The position numbers and the translations under genes are program-made. 64,000 nt of DNA from Campylorhamphus procurvoides (taxonomy: Eukaryota > Chordata > Aves > Passeriformes > Dendrocolaptidae). The first letter of the stretch is position 1. The number at the start of each line of letters is the position of its first letter. The notes below the pieces were generated by a model. That model did not search any database, was not told the DNA's origin, and was given only the letters and a program-made list of their open reading frames with translations. Below, piece by piece: positions 50,989-61,565 of the stretch. Location of the stretch: NCBI GenBank assembly GCA_013396655.1, contig WBMV01002864.1, positions 124,001 to 188,000 on the forward strand, in the 5' to 3' direction.

Positions 50989-51471
50989 GTATCTAAATGA
51001 CACTGGTGTGTGCTGATGTTGCAGCTTTTGAAATTTCAGTGTTCAGAAAAAAAGAAAAAAAAAAAGTAGCTCTTTAAGTTCTGGAGACGAAATCCTCTGT
51101 TTTACAGATTGTTTTTAACCTAATAAACCACAGTACCGCACAGCCCTATTTGTAAAACAAAAACAAGTTTGTGCCTCTGATTTCCAAGGTGCTGTGATGT
51201 TTTGCCTTTGTGGGGCGAGGAGGGGTAGGTGAGACTGGCGTGGGGCAATTGCTTCAAAATCTCTGGGTAACTATGCAAAACCAGCTGTCAGTTTTCTGTT
51301 TCACATGGTATTGTAAAATCCCAGCTGACTCTCTTTTATTTCTTGTTAAAGATCTGTTGGGAACTCCTGAACAGAGGAGTAAGCAATGGAAATGTTTCTT
51401 TCTTCCTTTTTTTCCTTTTTTTTCCTAATGATGGAGCTGTTTACACTTTGTTGCAATGAACAATCCAGCAA

Positions 51472-51478
51472 TACTTGA
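51472..51478 (+). promoter_or_regulatory. Downstream miR-26 seed match, 7mer-m8
   Basis: TACTTGA followed by G. It matters only if a transcript reads past the poly(A) signal at 50983, for example to the AATAAA at 52015. Confidence 0.3.
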
Positions 51479-51954
51479 GAAACACTACAGATACCATATG
51501 AGTGTTTGCAGGAGAGAGAAGTGTTGTCAATCAGGTATTGAATGGTTTCTTTACTGTCACAAATAAAAAATTTTAACAATATAGTTACTTGTGCATGTAA
51601 TACTTCTCTGGGAAAAAAAATGAGTTTCTGCACTTCTTCAGTAATAGGCACTGCCCTAATTTGTCAGGGATTTTATTCCTGCTAATGCACATCCATGTTA
51701 AATCATAAAATCATCCATCTCTGTCCAACCCTCTTCCCCCTCTCCTCTTTTTAAGTCTTGTGCAGGACTCCTCAGTGACTGCCCTGGCACCTGCTTGTGC
51801 AAACAGAGCTGATGAACTACTGATGAACTCTGCTAAATAAATTGGTGGCGACTCTTGCAGATGTTCCAGCTATTTAGATCTCTTGGATGAGATCATACAA
51901 TAATTTGTTCAAGTCTCAAAGCTGTGTAACTTCTTTTGAAGGGCTTACTTCAGC

Positions 51955-51962
51955 TACTTGAA
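51955..51962 (+). promoter_or_regulatory. Downstream miR-26 seed match, 8-mer
   Basis: TACTTGAA, a second perfect 8-mer, lies 53 bases before an AATAAA at 52015-52020. It would be part of the UTR only in a transcript extended by about 1 kb. Confidence 0.35.
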
Positions 51963-52947
51963 TAGCTGTTCTTAACATCACTGCCATATCCACATGAATA
52001 TCTGAATAAAACACTTTATTTGGTTGGAAAATCTATTTTGGGACTTTTTATCTGACACAGTAAGACTTAGGCAGAGCCTTCCTTTCTAGGAAAAGGCACA
52101 TATTATTGATGCTTTATGAGCAAAAAACCTCAGGCCTGTTGGAATAAGCAGCTGGCTCAAGATAGCACATTAGTTGCAATTAAAAATATAGTTAGTCCTT
52201 TGATCAGTTGGAATTACTAGACTGCCTTTACTTTGTACTGGTGGGTCAGGGTTGTGATTTTTTTTAATTTTATTTTTTTTAGTTGTTTTTTTGTTTGGAT
52301 TTTTTTTTTTTAGTTGTACCAATCTCCTTAGCTGCTACTTAGGATAAAGATGCCTTTCTTTTATTTTCACTCAGTAAAACAAGTGTTTCAAAATTCATAA
52401 AACAGCTCATTTATAGCGGTGAGAAAGATCCTGTTGTTCTGTCCTGACTGATTGAAACCAAGCGTCTGCCAAACCAAACACACGACAGTCTCCATCCTTA
52501 CATCCCTTCCAGTGTTTCTTCCCCCATTTTATTGTGTTTTGACTGAGAAGGAAAACCAACTGCTCTGGAATTCCCCTGGGATAGGGCTCTTCCAGGTGGG
52601 CTGCAGCTCCAGGGCATCCTGCAGTCTTACCTTTGCCATCCAGATCTCCTCCCAGCCCAGCCACGCTGGCAGGAGACCAGGCAAAGCTCTGCTGAACTCC
52701 TCTGGTTCTGGAGCTACTGGTGGATAAAGGGTCTGTGGGTAATGGATTGGTTTGGACAGGTTGGCAAACTCAACCTTGGGAAGCTTCCAAGAGTGTTTTG
52801 TTTGGAAGGAGTTGTGCCGAGGAGCGGGTTGTCCGTAATTCCCAATCCCATTAATGGGCATTTCTGACACATAGAGATGGGTTGACTCTGTAGGGCAGGT
52901 CTCTGCAATCCCACCCCTTCCCAGGCTGCAGTATTGGAAGGTTAGAT

Positions 52948-53325
52948 TTGGGCAGCACTTTGGGAGGCCGTGGCTGTGTCCGTGTCCCCCCAGCCCTCGG
53001 TGGACCCGCCGTAGCTCCCAGGGCTCTTCCCTGTGCACCGGGCAGTGTTTTAATTTTGCAGCAGCCCTTTGGGTTAGTGATGCAAGCACACTTGATCAGG
53101 ATGGAGATGGCAGGAAGGTGCTGGAGGAGGACACGCAGCACAGTTGGCACCCAGCAGGCTCAGCCCCCATCTCGGGCTGCACTCCAGCCAGGACAAGGCT
53201 GGGCTGCTCAGAGGAGGGCAGAGGAGTCACCCTGAGCCAGGAGCACATCAGCATCACCCCCTCGCAGATCCTCTGCTCTCCCAGATAACGAAGGACGATC
53301 GTTCTGTCCGCACAAACGCGATGTC
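52948..53325. other. Small CpG cluster downstream of CTDSPL
   Basis: CpGs recur through this GC-rich stretch, with six within 53289-53321, against a CpG-poor surround. Long frames are open on both strands (up to 186 codons on the - strand), which is expected of GC-rich DNA. No protein family is recognised. Confidence 0.35.
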
Positions 53326-54700
53326 ACTGCCTCAGAATTCCCAGTGTTTCAATAAATGTTGCACTCCAAGGCTCGGAGGAGGTGCTGGCTTGACAATGGG
53401 TTGTTTTCTTTTGTCTGATTTTAATGAGCTTTTGTGATGAAAACCAAATTTCTTTACTGTGTAACCTTGTGATTTATTTTTTTTTGTTTTTCTCCCATGC
53501 TTTGATTCAGTTTGACAATAAACTATCTGTGTTATTTTTTTCATCCTCTCCATGTCTGATAATGCATATGGTGGAGGGCTGCTCCCAGGAATCCCCCTCT
53601 GCACCCACATGCCATTCTCCATAGGGGAAATACTGGGAGGGGGAGGCAAAGACTTCAGAGAATCAGGCCAGAGAGTTCTCATTCCATTCCTCTCACAACT
53701 CTTTGGACTTGCTGGGCTTTAATAAAGATGAAAGCCTTGACTGCTGAGCATCAAGGGCTCCTTCCTCTAGCAGCATATTTGGAAGGTGGGTTCAGTTCCT
53801 GTTCTTTTTGGTTAACCTGCTGAGGTTTGAATAAAGCCATCTTGCTGCTTCCAAAACTGCTGAAGCTTGTACATAATCTGGGGATGGAAAAAAAAGGAGG
53901 AATATTCTGGGAGGGGATAAGGAAGTGGGAGAAAACTGATGGTGACTGGTGGGGTTCCCCGTTCAGTTCCTGTGTGCAGCACCCCCTTTAGGTGCTCACA
54001 GCACCCGTGAAGCTGTTGGTTTGTTCCTTACCTGCCTGTCCTGGGTTTGTAGGGATAAATGAGGCCTGGGAGCAGATCAGGAAGCACATCCCTGCCTCCC
54101 CTCCAGGCTGCAGTGGCCTCTGTGTCCCTAACTTGGGCAGTGCCCCTTGTCAGCGCCGATCCATCCATGGTGATGCTGAGAAGGTGACCTGGCCCTGGTT
54201 TTGGGTCAACCAGCCTGTGTGCAGACAACATTCACCCCCTAAGGGATGGGAGGGACCCGGGGGAGATGCCTCCTGATGGAGTTGGGTTGGTTTAAGGTGC
54301 CCACATGAGGCAGCTTTTCATCCTGCACGTGTCTCCGAGTTAGGTCTGCAGGCAGCAGGAGCATGGAAAGATCATGCTGGAGAAGTTGGGTGTAAGTTGA
54401 GCCTGTGCTGGAAGGCAAACCCCCAGAAATACAAAATATTTTCATGTGTGTTTTTAACAGGAAAATAATTTTTTTAAATACTTTTAGGATTTTTTTCCTA
54501 ATCTCTGCCTAATATGCTGGTTGCTACCGTGAGAGGCTGAGAACCACAGATTCATGTAAAATTTATCTGGTTTGGGGTTTTTTTTATTCATCTGAAATAT
54601 TCAGCCATAAAATCAGATGTCTTGGGCCATTCTGTTCTTTCACCAGCAAAAGCATCTCAAAGAAGAGAGGAAGATTTTTGTCAAGACCTGAGCCCATTTA

Positions 54701-54745
54701 ATCACAGAATTATGAAATCATTTAGGTTGGAAAATAATTAAAGCT
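54701..54745 (-). mobile_element. Probable CR1 3'-end remnant
   Basis: ATCACAGAATTATGAAATCATTTAGGTTGGAAAATAATTAAAG resembles the antisense CR1 terminus but is short and diverged. Confidence 0.6.
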
Positions 54746-56091
54746 GAGTGGGACCAGATGCTGTGTAGGAGTAGGGCTGAGACTGAGCACATACAGGTCT
54801 TGCCCTTGGCTCTGCATCATGGGGCTGTAGCTCTGACCCTTAAAATTCCTTTAAATATTTTCTCTAAATAATGAGCAGAGCCTTGATCTCCTCAGAATCC
54901 TCTGTAAGGCATCTTAGTAACTCACTCAGAGCAGGTTCAGATGAATAATCGCCCACTGGCCTGATGTCTAATCTGTTGGATCTTGAAATAATAGCTGGAG
55001 GGATTAGGCAAATGCTTGGAATGATGCTGGCTGTGGTTGGAAAATGGTTGGACCTCAGAGAGGAGGATGAGCAGGTGGGAGGGATGGGAGCTGGGGGAGG
55101 TCTGGAGGGACTTGGTGGCTCTGAACTGTGGTGGGCCAAGATGTGGCATGGTCTGGCATTGGATGCACTTGGCTGTGATGCACCCATGATCCAAGTTTCA
55201 GGAAAATGAGGAGGGTTTTAAAGGCTCGGGCCATGCAGGGCTCTGTCACACCACGAGATGGTGCAGCTGTGCAGCTCTGGCTTTTAAAGGCACCGTAGAG
55301 GATTTTTTAAAAGACATTATCTCCAGTAAAAGCATCACCACAACTCTGAATATCTGAATCCCCTGCCAGGGTTGCACTCCACAGGTCCACGGATAACATC
55401 TTCCTTCAGGTAAAAATCTTTCAGAGGCAGTTTCTTCATTTGCCCACTGAATGCTGAGTTTCCTTGGCAAAAGGAACCTGTGGCTCCACACCTGAATACA
55501 GGTGAGTATTTATGATAGTTTTAGTCTCTGATTATTTTTCCTTCCATGAAAATGCAAAAGTATATGGTCAGCCCACGAAAAATGAAGAGGGAAATCACCA
55601 TTTCTGGAATAGCTGAGTTCTAAATTATGTCCTTACACCTTCCCTAGTGTGATAAACTTTTTTTTTTAACTCCAAAAGGAAGGATGTTGTTTCTAAAGCA
55701 ACATCATTTTAAATTGGGATTTGGCTGAAGCACATCAGGGGAACCATGGACAAATGTTGAGTCTCCAGGAGGGGGAGGATAAAAAAGAAGAAAGCCCTGT
55801 GGTGCCAGGCTGGCAGGTGTACAACGAGGCACCTCTCCCTGTGCCAATTCCACTTCCCTGCCATGTGAGACCTGAGCCAGAGCGTGGGAGTGAGGGAGGG
55901 ACAAGGCTGGGCCAGGAATGCTGCATCCACCAGGGAATGGACCACACCACGCCTGCAGGGCTGCCCCTCCCTCTTAGGGATGGCATCATCCGGTTTCACG
56001 TGCCCAACACTTGTTTTCTGAAGAGAAGTGTTTTTCCAACCTGCCAGCTCGCTCTGCATCCCATCTCCTTGGCTTCCTGCTCCTTCTCACC

Positions 56092-56400
56092 TGGAGGAAA
56101 GACTGGAGGAGTTGGGTCCCTCCTGCCTGGAGATGAGAAGGCTCAGGCAGGACCTCATCACAGCATTTCCAGTGCTCAACAGGCTGTAGAGTGTCGAGGC
56201 TCTCTCTTCACACAGATTCATGGGGAAACCAACAGGCAATGGGTGCAAATTGCACCAGAAGAGGTTTTGGCTTGACATGAGACAGCAAGTTTTTACAGTG
56301 AGAACAGGAACAACTTCCCCAGGGATGTGGTGGAGTCCCCATCACTGGAGGATTTTAAGATGAGACTGGACAGGGTGATGGATGGTCTCATCTAGGCTCC
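56092..56400 (+). mobile_element. CR1 LINE fragment, old
   Basis: Sense-strand CR1 words include 'GAGATGAGAAGGCTCAGG', 'ACCTCATCACAGCATTTCC', 'GGCAATGGGTGCAAATTGCA', 'AACTTCCCCAGGGATGTGG' and 'GTGGAGTCCCCATCACTGG'. The final 3' terminus is weak. The 184-codon open frame that overlaps it is a by-product of the repeat. Confidence 0.82.
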
Positions 56401-57151
56401 CTTCCCACAAAAGTTGTACTTTTTGATACTTTCTCTACGTTCTACCTCACAGCTGATGTTCCTGCCAATTTGAGGCGAGGTTTGCAATTTCATCAGCCCT
56501 GATTTACACCTCTAAAGGTCTAAGTTAGTCAGCCCAGGCTTGCTTTGTGGCCAAGGGAGAGAAGAGTCACCCCCAGGGGGAGATCCATCTCTTAAAACAG
56601 ACACCCAAGGTTGGTCATGCAAATCAATTGCTGGACATGTCCTGCTGTCTCTCTTGGCTGTAAAGATTTGACAGACTTTTAATCTTCCAGCCTGGGCTGT
56701 CCTTGGATTCTACAATTCCCATGTATCTTTTTTCCACCTCCTGGCTCACTGTCCCCAGGAATGGGATGGCCACTTGTCCTGGTGAAGGAGGGCTCTGTAT
56801 CTCCAGCATTTGTTGGTGTTTCATCCAACCAGGGTACCACCCCCAGCTCTGTTACAAACCCTCCAGCTTACCTTGGGCAGGCTGTTTGCTTCTGGTTCTG
56901 TTGTTCCCCTTCTCCTTTGCCCCTTCTTTTAGAGGGATAAACAGATTTGATTTTGTGTGTTGGTGGTTTTACTTCTCCAAGTGCAAAACATCTGGATTGG
57001 AGGTGCCACTAAACCCCTTGCAATCCTGCTCCTTGCTAGATGGGAGCAAAACAGCTCTTCTGATTCAGTCAGAATATTTCTACTTCACATGCATTGCCAT
57101 TTTTATTGTGTCCATGCTGCTATTTGATTAGTGAAACTTGCTAGAAGCCAA

Positions 57152-57186
57152 GGTGACACCAATGACACCAATGACACCAGTGACAA
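57152..57186 (+). repeat. 9-bp tandem repeat (about 3.5 units)
   Basis: The unit GTGACACCA/ATGACACCA is repeated (GTGACACCAATGACACCA, then ATGACACCAGTGACA). It is a minor short tandem repeat with variable G/A at the first position. Confidence 0.8.
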
Positions 57187-58439
57187 CATGGGGCCAAGAG
57201 ATGCTCTGAGGTGTTTCCAGAGGGGTATGGGAGAAGCAAACCCCACCTGGCTGCTCCAGGGAACAGGATGCACTGTGGGGTGAATGGCTTGTGTTGAACC
57301 TGAAGGTTCATTCATGATGGGGAGACAGCCTTGAAAGTTAAATCTCAGGCTCAGATCCCTGTCTGGACCCAGTTCCTGGCTTTTCTAGGTGACAGCTTGG
57401 TCTGTCACAGGCAGCTCCAGCCACATAGGGGCCTGGGGGTGTTGGAGCTTTGCTGCAAGTAACACCTGCATCTCTGTTAGCAAAACAAAGACATTATCTG
57501 CTGGAAAAATCAGATTGTCTGCAAATACCTACTCCCTATGAGATGCAGAATGAAGGTGTGACTTGATTAATGTAACCCAGCCAATATGGAGAGTTTAAAT
57601 TTAAAGGAGAAATATTCCTTGACAGGGATCTCCCAGCCTTTCCATCGATACACTGTGTGCCAGGGAAAAGGTCAGGCTCCAGTCAGAGACTTTTAACATC
57701 AGTTAATGACTTGATGTTAAATGTGGCTCTGATCTCTCCAAGATCCTGTTTCTCCTTCAATCCCTCCAGTTTCTTGGATGCTCTTGGGGCACAGGCACTT
57801 CTCACCTTCACTCTGATGAAAAGGAAGGAAATTATCTACATCCCATTGTCCAAGGGGTAAAACAATTCCACAAATAATATATCTTCTTATTTCTTCTGTA
57901 GAGGCTGCAGCCTCATCTCATTTGATTCCACATCACTCTGGCCGTCCTGAAAATTTTTGGGAGATGGGGGATAAATGTTTTTTTTTATCTGCCTGCAGTG
58001 AGTCAGCTCCAGGCAGAAAAGGGAACCAGATTTTCTGGCTGCTTTAGATACTCTAAATTTCAACTATACAGAAAATCAAGTTCTTCTTTTAACTTCTTAG
58101 TAACCAGGTTGTCAGCTGTGACACTTTGCTGTGATGTTTTTTAAAATAATGGATTTGATGTGCTTGCTGACAGGCTGGATCTCACAGGCACTGGGTTTGT
58201 GTGCTGTCACCCATTTTTAGGGATCTCACCACCAAAATAGGGATCAGCTCCATCCTGGAGACAGTTAAAAGTGCTGAAGCAGAGTGACTAATTAGTCATA
58301 ATAGTGGGATCTTTCCTAATATCTTTCCCTGGTTTGGAGCAGATACCTCCCGAGAAGGAGGGAAGCAGAAATCAGACCATTATGAACCTCTGCAAATGAA
58401 GAGAGAAGCAGCTCATCCTCCAGCAGGACAAGCTCATCA

Positions 58440-58985
58440 GAAGGAGGGAGGGGACTCTCCCCTCTGCCCTGCCCCTTTGAGACCCCACCTGCAGAGCTGT
58501 GTCCACCTCTGGGACCCCAGCACAAGAAGGATTTGTTGCTGTTAGAGAAAGTCCACAAGAAGCCACATTAGAGGAAGCCACAAAGATGCTCCAAGGGCTG
58601 GAGCCAGGCTGGGAGAGCTGGGGGTGCTCACCTGGAGAAGAGAAGGCTCCAGGGAGACCTGAGAGCCCCTTGCAGTGCCTAAAGGGGCTCCAGGAGAGCT
58701 GGAGAAGGACTTTGGACAAGGAGCTGGGGTGACAGGAAAAAGGGGAGTGAAAAAGGGCAGGGTTAGATTAGATATTAGGAAGAAATTTTTCACTTTGAGG
58801 GTGGGCAGGCCCTGGCACAGGTTGCCCAGAGAAGCTGTGGATGCTCCAACCCTGGAAGTGTCCAAGACCAGGTTGGACGGGGCTTGGAGCATCCTGGGCT
58901 AGTGAAAGGTGTTCCTGCCCATGGCAGGGGGTGGGAAGGGATGATCTTTAAGGGCCCTTCCAGCCCAAACCACTCTGTCATTATG
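58440..58985 (+). mobile_element. CR1 LINE, longest copy in the window (about 545 bp)
   Basis: A sense copy that includes 'GAGACCCCACCTGCAGAGCT', 'GTCCACCTCTGGGACCCCAG', 'GGAGAAGAGAAGGCTCCAGG', 'GATATTAGGAAGAAATTTTT', 'GGCACAGGTTGCCCAGAGAA' and 'CCAGCCCAAACCACTCTGTC'. It is 5'-truncated and lacks a usable reverse-transcriptase frame, so it is inactive. It is the clearest evidence for a bird or other sauropsid genome. Confidence 0.95.
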
Positions 58986-59901
58986 AGATCCCACCCTCCA
59001 TGGTCCTGCTGAGAAAACCCTGCCAGGAAAGGTGTGGCATGGAGCAGGATTTTTGGTTCTGTGACCTCTCACCATGCTCTGTAGAGCTGGTTCTTCTGTG
59101 ATGACAGCAATTAGAGATGGGTGAAAGTGCTCTGAGTTGCTTTTTTTCAATGCCCGTATTTTATCAAAACAAATTGCAAAGTTGTTATTTCTACGAACTT
59201 TCTGCTCCCCTCTCCTGTTCTGTGGCAGCAAAATGTCAATTTTTTAAATGGTACTTACAAAATTGAGAACAGTTCTGTGATTATTATTTCCCTTTTATTT
59301 TTTTTTTAACTTAAACGAGCAGCAACTACAGCCTTACTGCTTTTATCAACTAACAGCCTCAAGAGCTGGTTAGAAAAAAGCTGCTCTGCTGGAGTGAAAG
59401 AAACACAGATATGGGAAAACTAAAGCTGCTACAGAACCAGTGAGCTCTATTTGGCCTCTGACCATTCAATTTTAACTTGCAGGTAACTTCTTCAAGGAAA
59501 AGCAGTAGAGAGAGATGCTGAATCCTAAATGGTCCCAATCCAAGTCTGTAAACTGTGTGAAGGCAGAGTTCTGTTTTCCTAAATGTCTGTTCAGAGCTTA
59601 TCCCAGTGCTCTATTTAGAATTGCACCGTGGCAAAGTAGGAGGGGAGAATGGCTGTACCAGGCTAAGGTAGGAGGGAGGATGGGAAGCACAAGCTGTCAG
59701 GTACTGGAGCTGCCTTCAGATCTACAACCGAGGCAGCAGCTTCAAAGCACTTCATCAAACACTAGCTGTCTGTGTTGGAAAACATGCAAAATTGGGGGAA
59801 ATAGCATCAGATGCCTTTTTGCTGGGAAAAACGATGGTGGGAGAGTCCTCCCTCATGCCAGGTCAGCCCAAGGCACTGGGTGGCAATGGCCAAAAAGTGG
59901 C

Positions 59902-60003
59902 ATCACAGAATCACAGAATGGTTTGGGTTGGAAGGGGCCTTAAAGACCATCTATTTCCAACCCCCCTGACATGGGCAGGGACACTTTCCACTAGACCAGG
60001 TTG
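59902..60003 (-). mobile_element. CR1 LINE 3'-end fragment
   Basis: Starts ATCACAGAATCACAGAATGG, then 'TTTGGGTTGGAAGGGGCCTT' and 'CATGGGCAGGGACACTTTCC'. It is the antisense last 100 bases of CR1. The two tandem TCACAGAA words are the element's short terminal repeat. Confidence 0.93.
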
Positions 60004-60493
60004 AGGTCAGTGTTTTCACTGCTGTTACCTGCTCCAGGTGCTGTTTGTCTCCACCAGTTGCCTGTCCAGAGGTTTCTAATGTAGCTTTGCTCATCCTTCA
60101 GCTCCCCCAGCCTCATGGGAAGGGTGCTGCTTCCAAGAAATCTGAGCCAAAATTGCTTTAGTCATGCCCAAAGCCCCATGGAAAGAACTAAACCCTCCTG
60201 TCTCAACCTCAGCTACTTAAGCTCGGTGGGCTTGGAGGGGCTTTACAAAGATCATTTCTTAATGCAGTCTCCCCAGGGAGAAGACTTCCCTGTGTGGTTC
60301 TGGTTACTGCCTTGAGCGAATGGAATTACTGTGCTGGAGGAAGATAAAAGCAAGGCACTGTGTTAAACCACTGTTATTTTTGGGAAGCTCCATGCAAAAT
60401 CCCATTGTTGTCAGTGGGGTTTGTGGGTATGGCCACACCTGGCTGATGGTCTTTCAGCTGAACCAGGAAAGTGGTGTTGGTGATGTGTCTCTG

Positions 60494-60988
60494 AAGCCAT
60501 GGAGGAACAATCTGCAGTTCAAACTCCGTGAGGAGCAGAGGGGTGTTTTCCCAGTGATGATTAAAATTAGGGATGTGAGCAAGGACATCTCCCTGTGTGA
60601 TAAATCCAAATGTAGGATCAAATATAGGAACAGAGACCAGAAGGAGAGTGGGCAGATGCAAGGAGGTGGCAAAGAGGGAAGGTCAGTCTCCTCTCCCAGG
60701 TAACAAACAACAGAATGAGGAAATGTCCTCAAGTTGTGCCNAAGCCATGGAGGAACAATCTGCAGTTCAAACTCCGTGAGGAGCAGAGGGGTGTTTTCCC
60801 AGTGATGATTAAAATTAGGGATGTGAGCAAGGACATCTCCCTGTGTGATAAATCCAAATGTAGGATCAAATATAGGAACAGAGACCAGAAGGAGAGTGGG
60901 CAGATGCAAGGAGGTGGCAAAGAGGGAAGGTCAGTCTCCTCTCCCAGGTAACAAACAACAGAATGAGGAAATGTCCTCAAGTTGTGCC
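60494..60988 (+). repeat. Exact 247-bp tandem copies joined by one N (false duplication)
   Basis: Copy 1 is 60494-60740 and copy 2 is 60742-60988, with one N at 60741. I saw no difference between them. Identity and the N at the exact join indicate overlapping contig ends counted twice. Confidence 0.92.
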
Positions 60989-60989
60989 A

Positions 60990-61224
60990 GAGGAGGTTTA
61001 GATTGGGTATTAGGGAAAAAATTCTTCACTGAGAGAGTTTTCAGCCACTGGGACAGGCTGCCCAGGGAAGTGGTGGAGTCGCCATCCCTGAAAGTGCTCA
61101 AATAATGTGTGGATGTGGCACTTGGAGTTATGGCTTAGTGGTGAACACAGCAGTGCTGGGTTAACAGTTGTACTCATTGATCTTAGAGGTCTTTTCCAAC
61201 TCTACTGATTCTGTGATTCCATGC
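60990..61224 (+). mobile_element. CR1 LINE 3'-end fragment
   Basis: Sense CR1 words: 'GATTGGGTATTAGGGAAAAA', 'CTTCACTGAGAGAGTTTTCA', 'GACAGGCTGCCCAGGGAAGT', 'TCTTAGAGGTCTTTTCCAAC' and the terminal 'CTACTGATTCTGTGATTCC'. The 'TGGCACTTGGAGTTATGGCT' middle indicates a different CR1 subfamily from the copy at 58440. Confidence 0.9.
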
Positions 61225-61564
61225 AGTGAACGACAAGGTCTGGATCACTTACACTGGGCTTCAGAAGGAAAAACAACCACAAGTTTAAAAAAACAAACCC
61301 TTGCCAAAAAACTCCCCATCTCATTCGAGGAATATATTCAAAAGAAGAGTTATATAAAAACTGGGAAGTAAAGGCTGCTGCTCTACTGGATGCCAGAGAG
61401 ACTTTTCTCCCAGCTGTGGTCAGTGCCAGTGTGCCCTAAGGCAGAAATTAGAGATAAAGTGGGCTGGGAGTGCCACAGAATGAATAGCATGGAAAGCACA
61501 GTGGTAAGAAAGCAGCACAGAGAGAGAGAGGCTCTTCTCTCTTCTAGTGTCCCTGCCCATGGCC

Positions 61565-61565
61565 N
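61565..61565. other. Single N (contig join)
   Basis: One undetermined base after TCTAGTGTCCCTGCCCATGG, which resembles the sense CR1 3' region. Unlike the other joins I see no doubled flank. A further lone N is at 63135. Confidence 0.7.

Larger units (their letters stand above)
1..51003 (+). other. CTDSPL: CTDSPL gene, 5'-truncated by the window (exons 2-8)
   Basis: This is the gene span. Seven exons on the + strand, each bounded by AG and GT, translate without a break into a small C-terminal-domain phosphatase. CTDSPL (SCP3) is a nuclear Mg-dependent HAD-family phosphatase. Family knowledge says it removes phosphate from Ser5 of the RNA polymerase II CTD, acts with REST in silencing neuronal genes, and activates RB by dephosphorylation. 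The 249 full codons seen here match human residues 28-276 in length. I chose CTDSPL over CTDSP1 and CTDSP2 because of the N-terminal words [19 protein letters not shown] and [10 protein letters not shown], the 11-residue exon GDQMQVMPIPS, and the intronic mir-26a. Exon 1 with the start codon (about 26 residues in human) and the promoter are outside the window. Exon numbering assumes the eight-exon human structure. The 3' end is inferred from a poly(A) signal. Confidence 0.96.
47305..51003 (+). other. CTDSPL: CTDSPL 3' untranslated region (inferred)
   Basis: About 3.7 kb follows the stop codon before a strong poly(A) signal at 50983. The stretch has no recognisable coding exon, several A-rich runs (47528, 47623, 49409-49440, 49540) and no clear CR1. 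A UTR of several kilobases is usual for CTDSP-family mRNAs. It contains two miR-26 seed matches, at 49940 and 50226. The end at about 51003 is an estimate. Proximal signals at 48428 and 49839 could give shorter forms. Confidence 0.72.

Noticed and set aside
52529..53089. 186-codon open frame on the - strand, the longest in the window
   Set aside because: It lies in GC-rich DNA where long frames are open on both strands. There is no recognisable domain, and it has repeat-like low-information Pro/Ser/Trp composition and no splice or promoter context.
55721..56275. 184-codon open frame on the + strand
   Set aside because: Its second half overlaps a CR1 fragment (56092-56400), and competing frames are open on the other strand. 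No protein family fits.
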